Part shown: positions 20,144 to 31,100 of the stretch, in pieces | Position numbering within the stretch: the first letter of the stretch is position 1 | How the letters are laid out: each line of letters begins with the position of its first letter | Assembly: GCF_039535475.1 (NCBI RefSeq) | Contig: NZ_BAAAXG010000012.1 | Coordinates: forward strand, 434,001 to 498,000 | From: Streptomyces showdoensis | GTDB taxonomy: Bacteria; Actinomycetota; Actinomycetes; Streptomycetales; Streptomycetaceae | Length of the DNA stretch: 64,000 nucleotides | Direction: 5' to 3' | Position numbers and translations under genes: made by a program | The notes under the pieces: model-generated | The model's database searches: none | Seen by the model: the letters and a program-made list of their open reading frames with translations, nothing else | What the model was told of the DNA's origin: nothing

Positions 20144-20506
20144 ATGCAGGCGCGTCTGCCCGTCGACGCCGACGAAGGCTTTCCGCAGTCCTTCCGGCTG
20201 CGCTTCGGCGAGCACGTCTACCGGATCGAGCTGTACGTCAACGCGGCCGAGCGGACGGTCGAGGAGGCGGCGGCCGCGGGCGGCGTCCTCGACCTGCTCG
20301 GCGGCGGCCCCTTCCTCGTGGTCGCCGTGGCCCGCGAGGAGCCCGGCGGACTCGTCCCGCTGCTGCGCCGCAAGGCCGTCCGCGACCTGCCCTGCCCGGC
20401 CGGCGGGCTCCGGCTCGTCTTCCGGGAGGCCCTCGTCGACGTCCGCAACCTCAACGGCACCGGCAGCTACGGCTCGAAGGTCCTCGCGGGGGTGTCCGCC
20501 GCATGA
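20144..20506 (+). CDS. baseplate plug-like protein (DUF6983-like)
   Basis: 120 residues. The pattern FPQSFRLRFGEHVYRIELYVN, then a strand pair and FLVVAVAREEPGGLVPLLRR, recalls the short phage baseplate plug family in which QxxxVxLxGxxYxLxLxWN is typical. Such proteins sit in the baseplate next to the hub. GAGAGGAGG precedes the ATG by 5 bases. The stop overlaps the start of the hub gene (ATGA). The family call is tentative, while the place in the operon is clear. Confidence 0.5.
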   Translation: MQARLPVDADEGFPQSFRLRFGEHVYRIELYVNAAERTVEEAAAAGGVLDLLGGGPFLVVAVAREEPGGLVPLLRRKAVRDLPCPAGGLRLVFREALVDVRNLNGTGSYGSKVLAGVSAA

Positions 20507-22200
20507 GCTTCGCCATCCGCTACAGCCTCACCCTCGCCGAGGAGCGGCCCACCGGCGGGCCCGCGGACCTCCTCGGGACCGTCGCCGAGGAGGCGGGCCC
20601 CCTCGCGGCCTTCGGCGGCCTCACCAGCCTGCCGCTGAACGTCTCCAACGACGTCCTCGGCGGCTCCCTCGTCCTCGACGCCGACATCACGGTCACCATG
20701 GGCGAAGGCGCCGTCGCCGGCACCTTCGAGGCCGTCCTGGTCAACCTGCCCGCCGAGACGGTCAGGACGCTGCGCGCCGCCCTCGCCCGCCGGCCGCTGT
20801 CGGCCACCGTCCGGCTCGGCTACTTCGACGACCGGAGCATCGGCCGGCACCCCGTCATGGCCGGCCGCGTCGTCAGACTCGCCTCCTGGGTCGCCGAGGA
20901 CGGCCTCAGCCGGGTCCGGCTCACCGGCCAGGACGCCGGCGGCTACGCCCTGCGCATGACCTCCGCGAGCGTCCACCGGGCCGAGGCCGCCAGCGCCCTG
21001 GACTTCGCCCGGAAGGTCGTGAACGCCGCCGGGCTCACCCTCGCCAAGGACTCCGCGCTCGCCACCGAGCTCACCGACCACACCGTGCGCAACCCCACCG
21101 CCCTCGACGCGCTGCGCGAGCTCGCCCGCACCGCCGAGGCCCCCGTCGTCATCCGCGACCGGCTCGTCCTCGTCGGCCCCGCCGTCGGCGCCGACGACCC
21201 CGCCCCCGTCGCCTTCGACCCGGAGGTCAACCTCGTCTCGTACGGCGACACGCAGGGCGAGGAGACCCTCGTGGTGGCGCCCGGCGAGGAGCGCCCGCCG
21301 GTCCGCAACTCGGTGAACCTGACCGTCCTCGGCCACCCCGACCTGCGGGTCGGCCAGGTCGCCACGCTCCGCGGGATCGACGACGCCCCCGCCGGACCGC
21401 TGCGCGTCAACCGGCTCGTGCACCGCTTCGGCGTCCGCACCGGCTACGTGTGCGAGGTCCAGCTCGTCGCCGCGCGCGCCGGGGAGTTCGTCGAGGCCGT
21501 CGACGGGGTCCGGGCCGTCACCGACCGGCTGGACGCCGGCGCCGAACGCGCCCTGCTCGCCCGCCCCTCCGTCGACGTCGGCGAGGTCAGCGGCTACCGG
21601 CCGGACGGCCACCAGGTCTCCCTCCGCTACGGGCAGTCCCCGCCGCCCTCCATGAGCCTGCCCAGCGTCACCGGCCCGATCGGCGACGACGTCCTGCTCG
21701 ACAAACCCGTCGCCGCGCCCTTCGCCTTCGGACCCTGCGGCCTCATGACCCCCGTCTACCCAGGCATGCGGGCCCTGCTCGCCCACAACCGCAACCTCGT
21801 CAACGACGCCGCCGTCGTCGGCTGGCTCTGGCCGCGCACCCCCGGCGCCCGGGCGCCCGCGCCCGAACCCGGCGACTACTGGCTCGCCCTGCCCACCGGC
21901 ACCGGCTCCGACGGCATCCCCACCGGCCCCGGGGTCAACGACCTCACCGACGCCAAGGGCGGCCGGGTCATCCAGGCCCGCGGCCTGCACATCCTCGTCG
22001 GCACGCCGAAGCTCCCGCAGGTCGGCACGCGCCCCACCCCGCCCGACGACGACTCGGTCACCATCGAGCACCACACCGGCACCACCATCGAGATCGACCC
22101 GGAGGGCGCCGTCACCGTCCGCACGAAGGGAAGCGGCATTAAGTTGACCAACGGGACCGTGAGCCTGTCCCTCGACGGCGCCTCGGTCCAGGTGACGTGA
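20503..22200 (+). CDS. VgrG-like baseplate hub and spike (gp27-gp5 type)
   Basis: 565 residues. About 1-330 is a hub-like part with gp27/gpD-style features (two beta-barrels joined by a helical part, DFARKVVNAAGLTLAKDS, NPTALDALRELARTAEAPV). About 370-480 is an OB-fold-like part (DVGEVSGYRPDGHQVSLRYG, PVYPGMRALLAHNRN). The end is an alternating polar/non-polar strand series (VTIEHHTGTTIEID, GAVTVRTKGSGIKLTNGTVS) typical of a trimeric spike helix. It would form the puncturing device under the tube. It overlaps the plug-like gene by 4 bases and the tip gene by 1. Confidence 0.75.
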   Translation: MSFAIRYSLTLAEERPTGGPADLLGTVAEEAGPLAAFGGLTSLPLNVSNDVLGGSLVLDADITVTMGEGAVAGTFEAVLVNLPAETVRTLRAALARRPLSATVRLGYFDDRSIGRHPVMAGRVVRLASWVAEDGLSRVRLTGQDAGGYALRMTSASVHRAEAASALDFARKVVNAAGLTLAKDSALATELTDHTVRNPTALDALRELARTAEAPVVIRDRLVLVGPAVGADDPAPVAFDPEVNLVSYGDTQGEETLVVAPGEERPPVRNSVNLTVLGHPDLRVGQVATLRGIDDAPAGPLRVNRLVHRFGVRTGYVCEVQLVAARAGEFVEAVDGVRAVTDRLDAGAERALLARPSVDVGEVSGYRPDGHQVSLRYGQSPPPSMSLPSVTGPIGDDVLLDKPVAAPFAFGPCGLMTPVYPGMRALLAHNRNLVNDAAVVGWLWPRTPGARAPAPEPGDYWLALPTGTGSDGIPTGPGVNDLTDAKGGRVIQARGLHILVGTPKLPQVGTRPTPPDDDSVTIEHHTGTTIEIDPEGAVTVRTKGSGIKLTNGTVSLSLDGASVQVT

Positions 22201-22544
22201 TGCCCGAAGTCCTCACCACCGCCTCCGTCCTCACCTGCGCCCACGGCGCCACCCTCCGGACCACCGCCTCGCAGAGCGCCCTCACCGTCGACGGCGCCCC
22301 CGCCCTGCTCGTCACCGACCTGCTCGCCGCCACCGTCCCCGCCTGCCCCAACACCGACGCGAGCAAGGGGCAGGCGCCCTGCGTGAAGGTCACCGCGGTC
22401 AGCGAAGGGGCCAGCCGCCTGCTGAAGGTCAGCGGCACCCCCGTCGCCCTCGCCACCGCGAAGGGCACCACCCAGGCCGTCCCCGTCCTCCCCACCGCCT
22501 GGCGGGTCGAGGACCCGGGCCAGACCCTGCTCCGTACGGACTGA
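22200..22544 (+). CDS. PAAR-like spike tip protein
   Basis: 114 residues. LTCAHGATLRT, APALLVTDLLAATVPACPN and QAPCVKVTAVSEGASR give three cysteines and a histidine spaced as in small phage/CIS tip proteins that bind one metal ion and sharpen the spike. ATG at 22200 shares its A with the hub stop (TGATG), so translation is coupled. Nothing is fused to the tip, so cargo is more likely to be carried in the tube or bound to other parts. Confidence 0.7.
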   Translation: MPEVLTTASVLTCAHGATLRTTASQSALTVDGAPALLVTDLLAATVPACPNTDASKGQAPCVKVTAVSEGASRLLKVSGTPVALATAKGTTQAVPVLPTAWRVEDPGQTLLRTD

Positions 22545-22558
22545 GGAGCCGCAAGCCC

Positions 22559-22957
22559 ATGCCACCCCAAGCGCCGCTCGAACCCCTCGGCCACAGCCTG
22601 CTCCTCGACGACGGCGACCTCGTCGTCCGCGGCGGCGGACTCGCCGAGGTCCGCGGCCTCGCCAACCTCGTCCAGGCCCTGACCCTGCGCCTGCTCACCC
22701 CGTACGGCAGCGACCGCTGCGACCACCGCTACGGGCTCAGCGCGGGAGCCGCCTTCACCCATCCCGGCGGTTCCCGCGTCCTCAAGGACCTGCTGCGCCT
22801 GGAGATCGTCCGCACCCTGGCCGCCGACCCACGGGTACGGGAGGTCGCCGAGGTCACGTTCACCGAGGACCCCGCCGTGCGGGTGCTCACCGTCCGGGTC
22901 CTCGTCGAGGCCCTCGACGGCCGGACCACCGCCCTGACCGCCGAAGTGGAGGCGTGA
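22559..22957 (+). CDS. gp25-like baseplate wedge protein
   Basis: 132 residues with the gp25/lysozyme-like wedge pattern: LEPLGHSLLLDDGDLVVRGG, VQALTLRLLTPYGSDRCDHRYG, LLRLEIVRTLAADPRVREVAEV and a final beta-strand (RVLTVRVLVEALDG). In contractile tails, gp25 seeds sheath assembly at the baseplate. It starts 14 bases after the tip gene and ends 3 bases before the J-like gene. Confidence 0.78.
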   Translation: MPPQAPLEPLGHSLLLDDGDLVVRGGGLAEVRGLANLVQALTLRLLTPYGSDRCDHRYGLSAGAAFTHPGGSRVLKDLLRLEIVRTLAADPRVREVAEVTFTEDPAVRVLTVRVLVEALDGRTTALTAEVEA

Positions 22958-22960
22958 ACC

Positions 22961-24271
22961 ATGGCGTACGGCGTGACCCCCGACGGCTTCGTCCTCAAGG
23001 GCCTCGACGTGATCCTCGCCGAGAGCAAGGCCCGCACCCGGGCCGCCCTCGGCGCCGACGTCGACCTGTCGCCCACCAGCCCCCTCGGCAAGATCCTGGA
23101 AGTGGTCGCCCAGGAGGACGCCGAACTGTGGAAGCGGATGGAGGCCCTCTACTACGGGCAGTTCACCGCCACGGCCGACGGCGCCGCCCTCGAACTCCTC
23201 GGCGACGACGCCGGACTCGCCCGCCACCCCGCCCGCCGCGCCGGCACCGTCGCGCTCACCCTCACCGGCGGCGTCCCCGGCCGGACCTACGTGGTGCCCT
23301 CGGCGACCGTCCTCCTCGGCGCCGGCGACCCCGCCCGGGCCTTCGCCACCACCGCCCCCGTCGAACTGACCGCCACCGCCCCCGCCCGTACCGTACGGGT
23401 CCTCGCCGTCGACCCCGGGGAGGACCCGGTCGCCCCCGGGACCGTCGACGACGTGCACCCGGCGCACCGCGCCCAGTACCTCGCCGACTGGCCGCCCGCC
23501 GCCCTCGTCGTCACCAACCCGGCCCCCTTCGACGAGCTGGTCCCCGAGGACGACGACGCCTACCGGGCCCGGATCATCGCCCTCCCGCGCGCCCTGTGGA
23601 CCGTGGAGAGCGTCCGGCAGGCCGCCCTCGGCGTGCCCGACGTCATCGACGCCCGCGTCAGCGACCCGCTCGGCGGCATCGACGTCTCCCAGGCCTACTT
23701 CGGCGGCTTCGACTTCGGCGGCCGCACCTTCAGCGACGAACGCCGGGTCGGCGAGCCCTACTTCGCCGAGGTCGCCGTCGCCCACCGCGGCCTGCGCCCC
23801 TGGCGCACCCTGGCCGCCCCCGGCTCCGTCACCGGCGTGTACGAGCTCGTGGAGGCGGCCGTGGAACGGGTCCGGCCCATCGGCGTCCACGTGAACATCG
23901 CCGAGGCCGACCACATCGACGTCGCCGTCCGCGCCGAGATCGTCCTCGCCCCCGGCTTCGACGGCCCCACCGTCATCGGCCGCATCCGGGCCCGCCTCAC
24001 CGCCGACATCGGCCGGCTCCGGCTCGGCGACGACGTCCTCTACGCCCGCGTGATGTGCGCCCTCGCCGACCAGCCGGGCGTCGACGACGTCCGCAGGCTC
24101 CATCTGCGGCGCTGCCCGCCCGCCTTCGGCCGCTTCGGCTTCGGCGGCGTCCTCTACCAGCTCGGCACCGTCGAGGCCGCCGTCGGCGAGTCCCTCGCCA
24201 TGGGGCCCACCGAGATGGCCGTCTTCGCCGCCGACCCCGCCCTCAGCAGCATCGAGGTGGTCGGCCGATGA
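22961..24271 (+). CDS. baseplate J-like wedge protein (gp6/gp47 family)
   Basis: 436 residues. LILAESKARTRAALGADVD-like N-terminal helix (VILAESKART...), DLSPTSPLGKILEVVAQEDAE, ATADGAALELLGDDAGLARHPA and PEDDDAYRARIIALPRALWT are hallmarks of the baseplate J family, followed by GIDVSQAYFGGFDFGG and a C-terminal GEVAVAHRG-type domain. It forms the wedge ring around the hub. Ribosome site GGAGG. The stop overlaps the next start (ATGA). Confidence 0.88.
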   Translation: MAYGVTPDGFVLKGLDVILAESKARTRAALGADVDLSPTSPLGKILEVVAQEDAELWKRMEALYYGQFTATADGAALELLGDDAGLARHPARRAGTVALTLTGGVPGRTYVVPSATVLLGAGDPARAFATTAPVELTATAPARTVRVLAVDPGEDPVAPGTVDDVHPAHRAQYLADWPPAALVVTNPAPFDELVPEDDDAYRARIIALPRALWTVESVRQAALGVPDVIDARVSDPLGGIDVSQAYFGGFDFGGRTFSDERRVGEPYFAEVAVAHRGLRPWRTLAAPGSVTGVYELVEAAVERVRPIGVHVNIAEADHIDVAVRAEIVLAPGFDGPTVIGRIRARLTADIGRLRLGDDVLYARVMCALADQPGVDDVRRLHLRRCPPAFGRFGFGGVLYQLGTVEAAVGESLAMGPTEMAVFAADPALSSIEVVGR

Positions 24272-26476
24272 GCAGCGCCTCCCCTCAGGCCGTCCCGGCC
24301 CTCGCGCCCGACCCGCCCCGGCTCGCCGCCGCCGACATGGCCGCCCGGCTCACCGCGCCCTTCGCCCGCGGCGCCGACCGGCTGCCGCTGGTCATCCGGG
24401 GCACCGCCGTCGCCCCGTACGACTTCGATCTGCACACCGCCCGGTTCGGCGTCACCCCCCGGCCGCTCTACATCCTCCAGGCCCGCCGGGACGTCCCCGC
24501 CGGGACCACCGTCACCTTCGGCGTACGCGGCGGCCCGGCGCTGTCGCTGCCGCTGCCCCGACGGGCTCACCGAGGGCACCTCCGTCCCGCTGCCCGACGG
24601 CACCGGCATCCTCACCGGCATCCAGTCCGGCCTCGCCGGACCCCAGGAGGACCGGTGGCTGCTCACCGCCCTCCTCGGCACCATGGGCCGGCTGCTGTGG
24701 GCCGTCGGCTGGGAACGCGACCACCTGCGCCGCCAGCTCACCCGCACCGTCGCCCAGCGCTCCCCCGCCCAGGCCTTCGGCGTCCACCTCGACCGCAACG
24801 GCGCGGGCCTCGGCGTCGTCCGCGCCCCCGCCGAGACCGACGACGCCTACCGGCGCCGCCTGACCGTCGCCCGCCGCTGGACCCTGCCCACCCCCGCGGG
24901 CCTCCTCGCCGCCGTCAACGACGCCGTCGGCCCCGTCGACGGCGTCGCCGATCCGCTCGTCCTCGACGACACCGACGCCGAACTCCGGCGCGGCCTGCTG
25001 CCGTTGCGGGTCGCCCCCCTCGACCTCCCGCCCGGACAGAGCGTCGACCTCCTCGGCACCCTCGGCACCGACCTGCCCCGGCTCCCCGTCGACGAGGTCT
25101 TCCACCCCGGCCTCCTGGTCACCCTGTCCCCCTTCGCCGCCATCCACCGGCCCCTCCCCGGCACCCCCGAACCCCTCCTCGTCCAGAACGTCGTCGCCGC
25201 CGCCATCGGCCGGCTCAACCTGTTCGCCTCGCTGTCCGTCGTGCACGCCGGGTACGACCCGAGGGCCACCGACGCCCGCGCCACCGGCCGCGCCGTCCTC
25301 CTCAGCCACGACACCATCCCCAGCGCACGGCTCGCCGCCCTCGCCCACTGGTCCGGATTCGACCTGGTCACCCACCGCCCGGACGGACTCGTCCACGCCG
25401 AGTGCGCCCCCGGCGAACTCCTCGGCATGGAGACCAGGGACGGCACCGTCGACGTCGACGCGACCCTCACCCTCTCCGTCCGGCCCCTCACACCGCCGCC
25501 CGGCTCCCTCGTCCGCTGGTACGTGCTGCGCTGCGGCGCGGGCCGCGGCGAACTCGTCGGACCCACCGAGGGCAACTCCGTCGTCCTCCGCGGCCAGGCC
25601 GCCGGCCGTCTCGTCGTCGTCGCCGAACTCCGCCTCGCCGACCTCACGGCCTCCGCCACCCGGGAGATCGTCATCCGTCCCGTCACCGTCGCCGACAACA
25701 CCGCGATCGGCGCCGACGGCACCCTCGACCCGGCCCCGCCACCGCCCATGCCGCCCGGCGAGGGCCTCCACCCCGCCTTCCTCGTACGCCACGACGACCC
25801 CGCCCACGCCGAGTACGGGACCGACGCCGAGACCCACCGGATGCGCCGCGAGCTCGCCGAGCACCTCGACGCGCTGATCGCCCTCGTGCCTCCGGGCACC
25901 ACCGGCAAGCTGGCCGTCCGCAGGGACCTGAGCGCGACGGCCGGCCCCCTCGCCAAGGAGGCCCGCGAACTGCGCCTCAGCCACCCGGGCCTGCCGCCCG
26001 GCACCCTCGGCGCACTCGCCCACCGGGCCGGCTTCAGCCACGTCCGCGTCGCCGGGGGAGTCGTCACGGTCGCCCAGGAGCACCAGGACCCGGTCAGGGT
26101 CACCGCCCCCGGCCTCTTCCGCGACGTCCTGCCGATCGGCACCACCGTGCCGCTGACCGTGACCCCCTCGCCCGCCGAGATCGGCGCCGCCGGAGTCCTC
26201 GGCTGGTCCACCGGCGACGGCGCCGCCGCCCTCCGGACCACCGCCCCCGGCACGATGTCCGTACGCGGCGAACACGGCGGCCCCGCCTGGGTGCAGGCCT
26301 CCTACCGGACGGGCGACAAGTCCGGCGCCTACCAGTTCACGGTCCGGCTCCGCCCCGAACTCGCCGGCCACACCCTGCCGCCCGCCACCCGCTCCCTGAT
26401 CGTCCAGCTCCTCGACGACCTGCGCCCCCTCGGCGTCGAGGTCGTCACCCGTCTCCTGCCCGGAGGGAACCCGTGA
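24268..26476 (+). pseudogene. second baseplate wedge protein (tail I / Afp12-like), frameshifted at a C4 run
   Basis: The ATG at 24268 overlaps the J stop. The frame (MSSASPQAVPALAPDPP...) is good up to LSLPLP near 24555. The coding then continues in the next frame as DGLTEGTSVPLPDGTG...LLPGGNP to 26476. One C too many at 24556-24559 explains it; with three C the protein has 735 residues. It contains TMGRLLWAVGWERDHLRRQL and DDAYRRRLTVARRWTLPTPA, as in tail I proteins that bridge J and the fibre. The downstream part alone would start near 24683. Without repair the machine would probably lack a wedge part, so sequencing error is a serious option. Confidence 0.7.
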
Positions 26477-27087
26477 CCGACATCGTCTTCAACCCGACCT
26501 TCAAACACGTGGCGTGGGTGGACAACCGCGACCGCGTGGCGGCGAGCGGGCAGAACGGCTTCAACGTGCGCTTCGACTCGATCCAGCGGGACCTGGAGGC
26601 GCTGTCGTCGGTGGTGCGGCAGGTCGACGTGGGGCTGAAGGCGGCGGGTCAGCGGCCGACGGTGGAGCGGAAGCTGACGCTGGCGCCCGCCTTCACTCCG
26701 CTGTCGCCGGCGAAGGCGTGGGTCCTGGACCGCAACGGCGTCGCGGCCCGGACGTCCTCGCTCGACGCCTCCGCCCAAGGGCTCCTGGCCGTGACCCCGC
26801 CCGACGGGGGCAGGCTGGGCAAGCTCCGTGCCACCGGCGTCAACAGCGGCAACGCCTCCCTGACCATCGCCCTCTACCGGGCCCCGCTCGCCGACGCCGC
26901 CAACCGCGAAGTGCTCGCCCAGCTCGACTGCACCGGCGCCTTCGGCGATGCCCGGGACGTGGCACAGGACAAGAACCGGGTCGACATGTCCGTCTACCGC
27001 TACTTCATCACGGCGGCGCTCAGCTCCGCGACCGACAGCGACACCATCTTCGTCTCCAGCGTCCAGCTGTCCTACTTCACCGAGTGA
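26473..27087 (+). CDS. fibre-like or baseplate accessory protein
   Basis: 204 residues. GTG at 26473 overlaps the preceding stop (GTGA). Residues 1-55 include an amphipathic heptad stretch (FNVRFDSIQRDLEALSSVVR), typical of trimeric fibres. The C-terminal half is a beta-sandwich-like domain (LGKLRATGVNSGNASLTIAL, VDMSVYRYFITAALSS, TIFVSSVQLSYFTE). Position after the I-like gene matches tail fibre genes in phages and Afp13 in CIS, although it is much smaller than Afp13. Its ligand is unknown. Confidence 0.5.
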   Translation: MTDIVFNPTFKHVAWVDNRDRVAASGQNGFNVRFDSIQRDLEALSSVVRQVDVGLKAAGQRPTVERKLTLAPAFTPLSPAKAWVLDRNGVAARTSSLDASAQGLLAVTPPDGGRLGKLRATGVNSGNASLTIALYRAPLADAANREVLAQLDCTGAFGDARDVAQDKNRVDMSVYRYFITAALSSATDSDTIFVSSVQLSYFTE

Positions 27088-27098
27088 ACGGAGTCCCC

Positions 27099-28118
27099 GT
27101 GCCCGGCAACCTCTTCCTCCCCATCGACATCGACCGGGGCGCCAACAGCATCGACGACGGACAGCGCCCCTGGGCCCACGAGGACGTCCACCCCTGGTAC
27201 AACAACGCCGGCATCCTGCTCCACCTCGTCGAACCGGACCCCACGGGCGAACTGCCGCAGGACGGCTACCAGACCCGGGTGGGAGCGGACACCACCGTCA
27301 AGGTCACCGTGAAGAACAAGGGCTCCCAGCCCATGAACGGCGTCGAAGTCCAGGCGTGGGTGTTCCCGCCCGGCATCGGCGTCATGAGACCCGGTCTGGC
27401 GATCAGGAGTTTCGTGAGCGACGGCGCGGCCGTCGTCCCGGCGGGCGGCGTGACCCAGTTCACCCTGGTCCAGAACTGGAAACCCGACCAGACCGAGTTG
27501 GACAGGTCGAGCGACGGGCACGTGTGCCTCGTCGCCAACTGCTTCCAGAACGACACCGTGCAGAACCCGGAGGGCCATCTGGCGCCCCTGGACGGTGACC
27601 ACTCCGACCTGCACCCTGACACGAACCAGCATCAGGGACAGCTCAACATCATGCTCCTTCCGGCTCCCAGGGTGACCCGCAAACTGCCCAAGAAGGTGCC
27701 GACGACGACCTACCCGCCGCCGGGAGGGGAACAGGCCTTCACGGTCAGCGCCGCGCACGTGACGACGAAGCCGAGCAGCGTCCAGCTCTCCGTCCTCGCC
27801 AAGCATCCCGGCGTCGTGGCCACGGAGGCCGGCCTCGCCCGCGGCGAGCTGAGCCTGACGACCTCGAACGGGCCCGTGCCCATCACCGTCGGCACCGAGC
27901 CGCCCGGCTTCGAGCTGACTCCGGGCCTCGTCCCCGGGCTCGACACCCGCTTCCGCTTCGACGTGGACCGGCCCGACCGGGTCGAGACCGATCTCGCCGT
28001 CCAGCTTCCCGACGACCCGGAGGTCGGCAGCCTGCACACCTTCGACCTGGGTCTCTTCGACGAGCGGGGCGGACTCGTCGGCTCCGGCCTCCGCGTCATG
28101 ATCCTGGTCACCGAGTAG
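27099..28118 (+). CDS. Ig-like (CARDB-type) structural protein of the injection operon
   Basis: 339 residues. GTG at 27099 (PGNLFLPIDIDRG) has GGAG 5 bases upstream; GTG 27084, overlapping the preceding stop, is the alternative. Residues about 60-150 have a CARDB/Ig pattern (TTVKVTVKNKGSQPMNGVEVQ, GGVTQFTLVQNW). A second beta-domain follows a proline/lysine link (TRKLPKKVPTTTYPPP). It has no signal peptide. Possibly a fibre, collar or cargo adaptor. The start context WYNNAGILLHLVE is distinctive. Family not recognised. Confidence 0.5.
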   Translation: MPGNLFLPIDIDRGANSIDDGQRPWAHEDVHPWYNNAGILLHLVEPDPTGELPQDGYQTRVGADTTVKVTVKNKGSQPMNGVEVQAWVFPPGIGVMRPGLAIRSFVSDGAAVVPAGGVTQFTLVQNWKPDQTELDRSSDGHVCLVANCFQNDTVQNPEGHLAPLDGDHSDLHPDTNQHQGQLNIMLLPAPRVTRKLPKKVPTTTYPPPGGEQAFTVSAAHVTTKPSSVQLSVLAKHPGVVATEAGLARGELSLTTSNGPVPITVGTEPPGFELTPGLVPGLDTRFRFDVDRPDRVETDLAVQLPDDPEVGSLHTFDLGLFDERGGLVGSGLRVMILVTE

Positions 28119-28132
28119 CCGAGGCCGCCCCC

Positions 28133-31100
28133 TTGGAGATCCACGTCCACGTCCCGGTGAGGATCACCCTCACCGGCGAGCCCGGCCCCGACGAACTCGC
28201 CGCGCTCACCCGGCGGCTCACCGCGCTCGTCGCCGGGCGGCTCGCCCGGGCCGAGCGGGAGCTCGGGCGCGGGCGGCGGGCGCCGGCGTGGGCGGCGGGC
28301 GGGGGCCCGGCCCGGGAGGTGCACGAGCCGGGGCGGGACGTGGACGGGGGGTACGCCGTGCCCTCGTACGGGGCCGGCGGGCGCCCCGCCACGGTGCCGG
28401 TGCGCGGCAAGGAGCCCTGGACCGTCGTCGGCACCGCGAAGGCGCGCATCGAGGTCGGATGGTTCCTCCGGTACGTGGAGGAGGTGCTGGGGCAGTCGTT
28501 CCCGGAGGCCGTGCTGTACCGCTCGCTCGCCGGCACGGTCCGTGACGTGGACGTCTGGCTGGTGCGGCTCCACAAGGCCTACGTCCCCCGCACCTTGGGG
28601 GAGGAGCTGGTGGTCGGGAGCTCCGCCCGGGAGAAGGGCGGGCGGACCGTGCCCGCCTGGGCGGTCGCCGGTTCGGCCGCCTCCCTGCACCGCCTCACCG
28701 CGGCCGACGAGAGCGGGACCGTCGCCGCCCGGATCCCGCGCGTGCCCCCGCAGCACGTCGTCTTCACGTCCATGCGGCTGCCGCGCGTCGACATCGGCGA
28801 CGCCGCCGTGCTCGGTCCCGGCCGCAAGGTCCGCATGACCGTGCGCGACGCCGGCTTCTGCGTCGACCCGTTCGCGTTCGAGTGGGCCACCGGTCTCCCC
28901 TGGAACCGGTACGCCGAGGAGTACGCCTCCGAGACCGTCCCCGTCCGGTTCCAGCCCGCCGTGCTGCGCCCCGCCTCGAACCCGGTGCGCACCCCGGCCG
29001 GCATCGAGCGGGACGCCCTCTTCCTGCTGCTCGACCGGTACGTGGGCGACCACACGGAGCGCCGCGCACCGGCCGCCCGGCTCCTCGTCGCCGAAGGGGA
29101 CGCCTTTCCCGGGGTGCCCGAAGCGGCGCTGCGGGACCTCGAATGGCCCGGGGAGCCCGGGGAGCGGGTGCTCTACTGCCGGGCCTCGCTCGACCTCTCC
29201 CCGGAGGCCCTCGACGCCGCGTACTTCCGGCCCACGGCCCGGCGACTGGCCGCCGGCCTCGTCCCGCTGATCGGCGACCACGGCTTCGGCAACGCCCTCG
29301 CCGCACTGCTCGACGAGACCGAGCGGTACCCGCACGGACGGGCCGGCGGCCTCTTCGGTTACGTGCTGGAGAGCATCGAACGGCACGGCAGGCTGGCGGA
29401 GTTCTTCGACGCCGTCGACGACACCCAGCGGTTCGCCCTGCGGCTGCACCTGCTCCAGCGGTGCGAGTCCACCCCGTACGCGGGGCACGAGCGGGTCCGC
29501 GCCCTGCGCGCCGCCCTCGCCCGGGAGCGCGAGGCCACCACCGCCCACGCCTACACGGTCGGCGGCATCGGACAGGGGGCGGTGCGGCTCGACCGGCGGC
29601 CGGACGGCAACGTGCTCGCCGGAGACCTCCTGGGCGGAGTCGACCTCCTCTACGAGAAGAGCACCACCGTCATGCGCCCCAAGCCGGGCAGGGCAGAGGC
29701 GCTGCGCGCCGAACTCCTCGCCCAGGGGAAGTCGATGGTCGAGGAGATCCTTTCCGGGCAGGATCAACACGTCTACGAAGAGGGGGAGTTCGCCGAGACG
29801 GTCGTCGCCCGGGCCGTGCGCGGCGTCCGGCTGGGGCCCGAGGACTTCGAGGAGGTCGAGGTCGAGCTGGGCATCCGGCTCCTGGAGGTGCTCGCCACCC
29901 AGGAACAGGGACTGCCCTCGTACGCGGTGCGGTTCGAGATCGTGTCGCGCGTCGCAGGGCGCGGCGCGCCGTGGGGGCGGGCCGCGGGGCCCGTGCTCGA
30001 ACCGGTCGGCGCGTTCGAGGCGCGGCTGGTCGAGTGGCGGCTCGGCCGGGCCGGGGAGGCCTACCGGCTGGCCGGCTTCGCCGTGATCGCCGTCGGCGGC
30101 CTCGCCCTCGCCTGGGAGGCGGGCGTCGTCGCCTCCCTCGTGCACCTGGGGCGCGGGGCCGGGAGCTCCCTCCTCCGGCTGGGCGGCGGACCGGGCGCGG
30201 TGCGCCTCTGGGTCGGGGCCTCCGAGGCCTTCCATCTGGTCAAGGTCATCCTCCACGAGGAGGAGGCCACCCTCGAAGGCTTCGTCACGGCCGCCGTCGA
30301 CGGCTACCTCGCCCTCGTCGGCTACCGGATCGGCAGCGGGCTCGGCGGTCTGGTCGCGGGCCGGATCGGCACCACCCTGCTGCGCGCCCGGATCGCCTCC
30401 TGGCTCGCGGGCAAGCTCGTCACCGGTGCGGTGGGCGGCGGCGCCGCGGCCGCCCTGACCACCTTCGCCCATGACGTCGTCGCCGCGCGGTGGTCGGGCA
30501 TCGACACCTACGTGCGGACGATGGAGTTCGGCGCGGTCGTCGGCGTCGTCGGCGCCTTCACCGTCGAGCCGCTCCTGCACGGACTCCTCACCCGGGCCGG
30601 GCCCACCCTGGTCAAGGCCGCCCTGCTGACCCGCCTGCTGAGCGGCGAGGGCGTCACGGCCGAACGCTGGGCCGAGGCCATGGCCCTGACCCGGCGGCGG
30701 ATGGAACAGACCCTGTCCCAGAGCCTCCCGGCGGCGGAGGCCAGGACCTGGGCCCGGGCGCTCGGCGAGCGCGTGGACGAGGCGGCGGAAGGGCTCGCCC
30801 ACGCGCAGGCGCGGCCGCGCGGCACCGCCTCGCGCGTCCCCGCGCGCATCGAGCCCGCGCACGAGACCCCCGCCCGGGCGCCCGCCTCGGCGCCCTCACC
30901 CGCTCCCGCGCCCTCACCCGCTCCCGCGCCTGCGCCCGCGCCCGTGCCGGTCTCCGCCGCGGCCGTCGCCGCGGCGGCCCGGCCCGGACCGGCCTCCGCG
31001 TGGCCGAGCTGGGCGCGGCTGAAGCAGGCCTCGCTGACCGACCGCGAAGCCGCCCTGGACCGGCAGTGGTACGAGCGGGCGCGCCCCGAGACGCTGCGCG

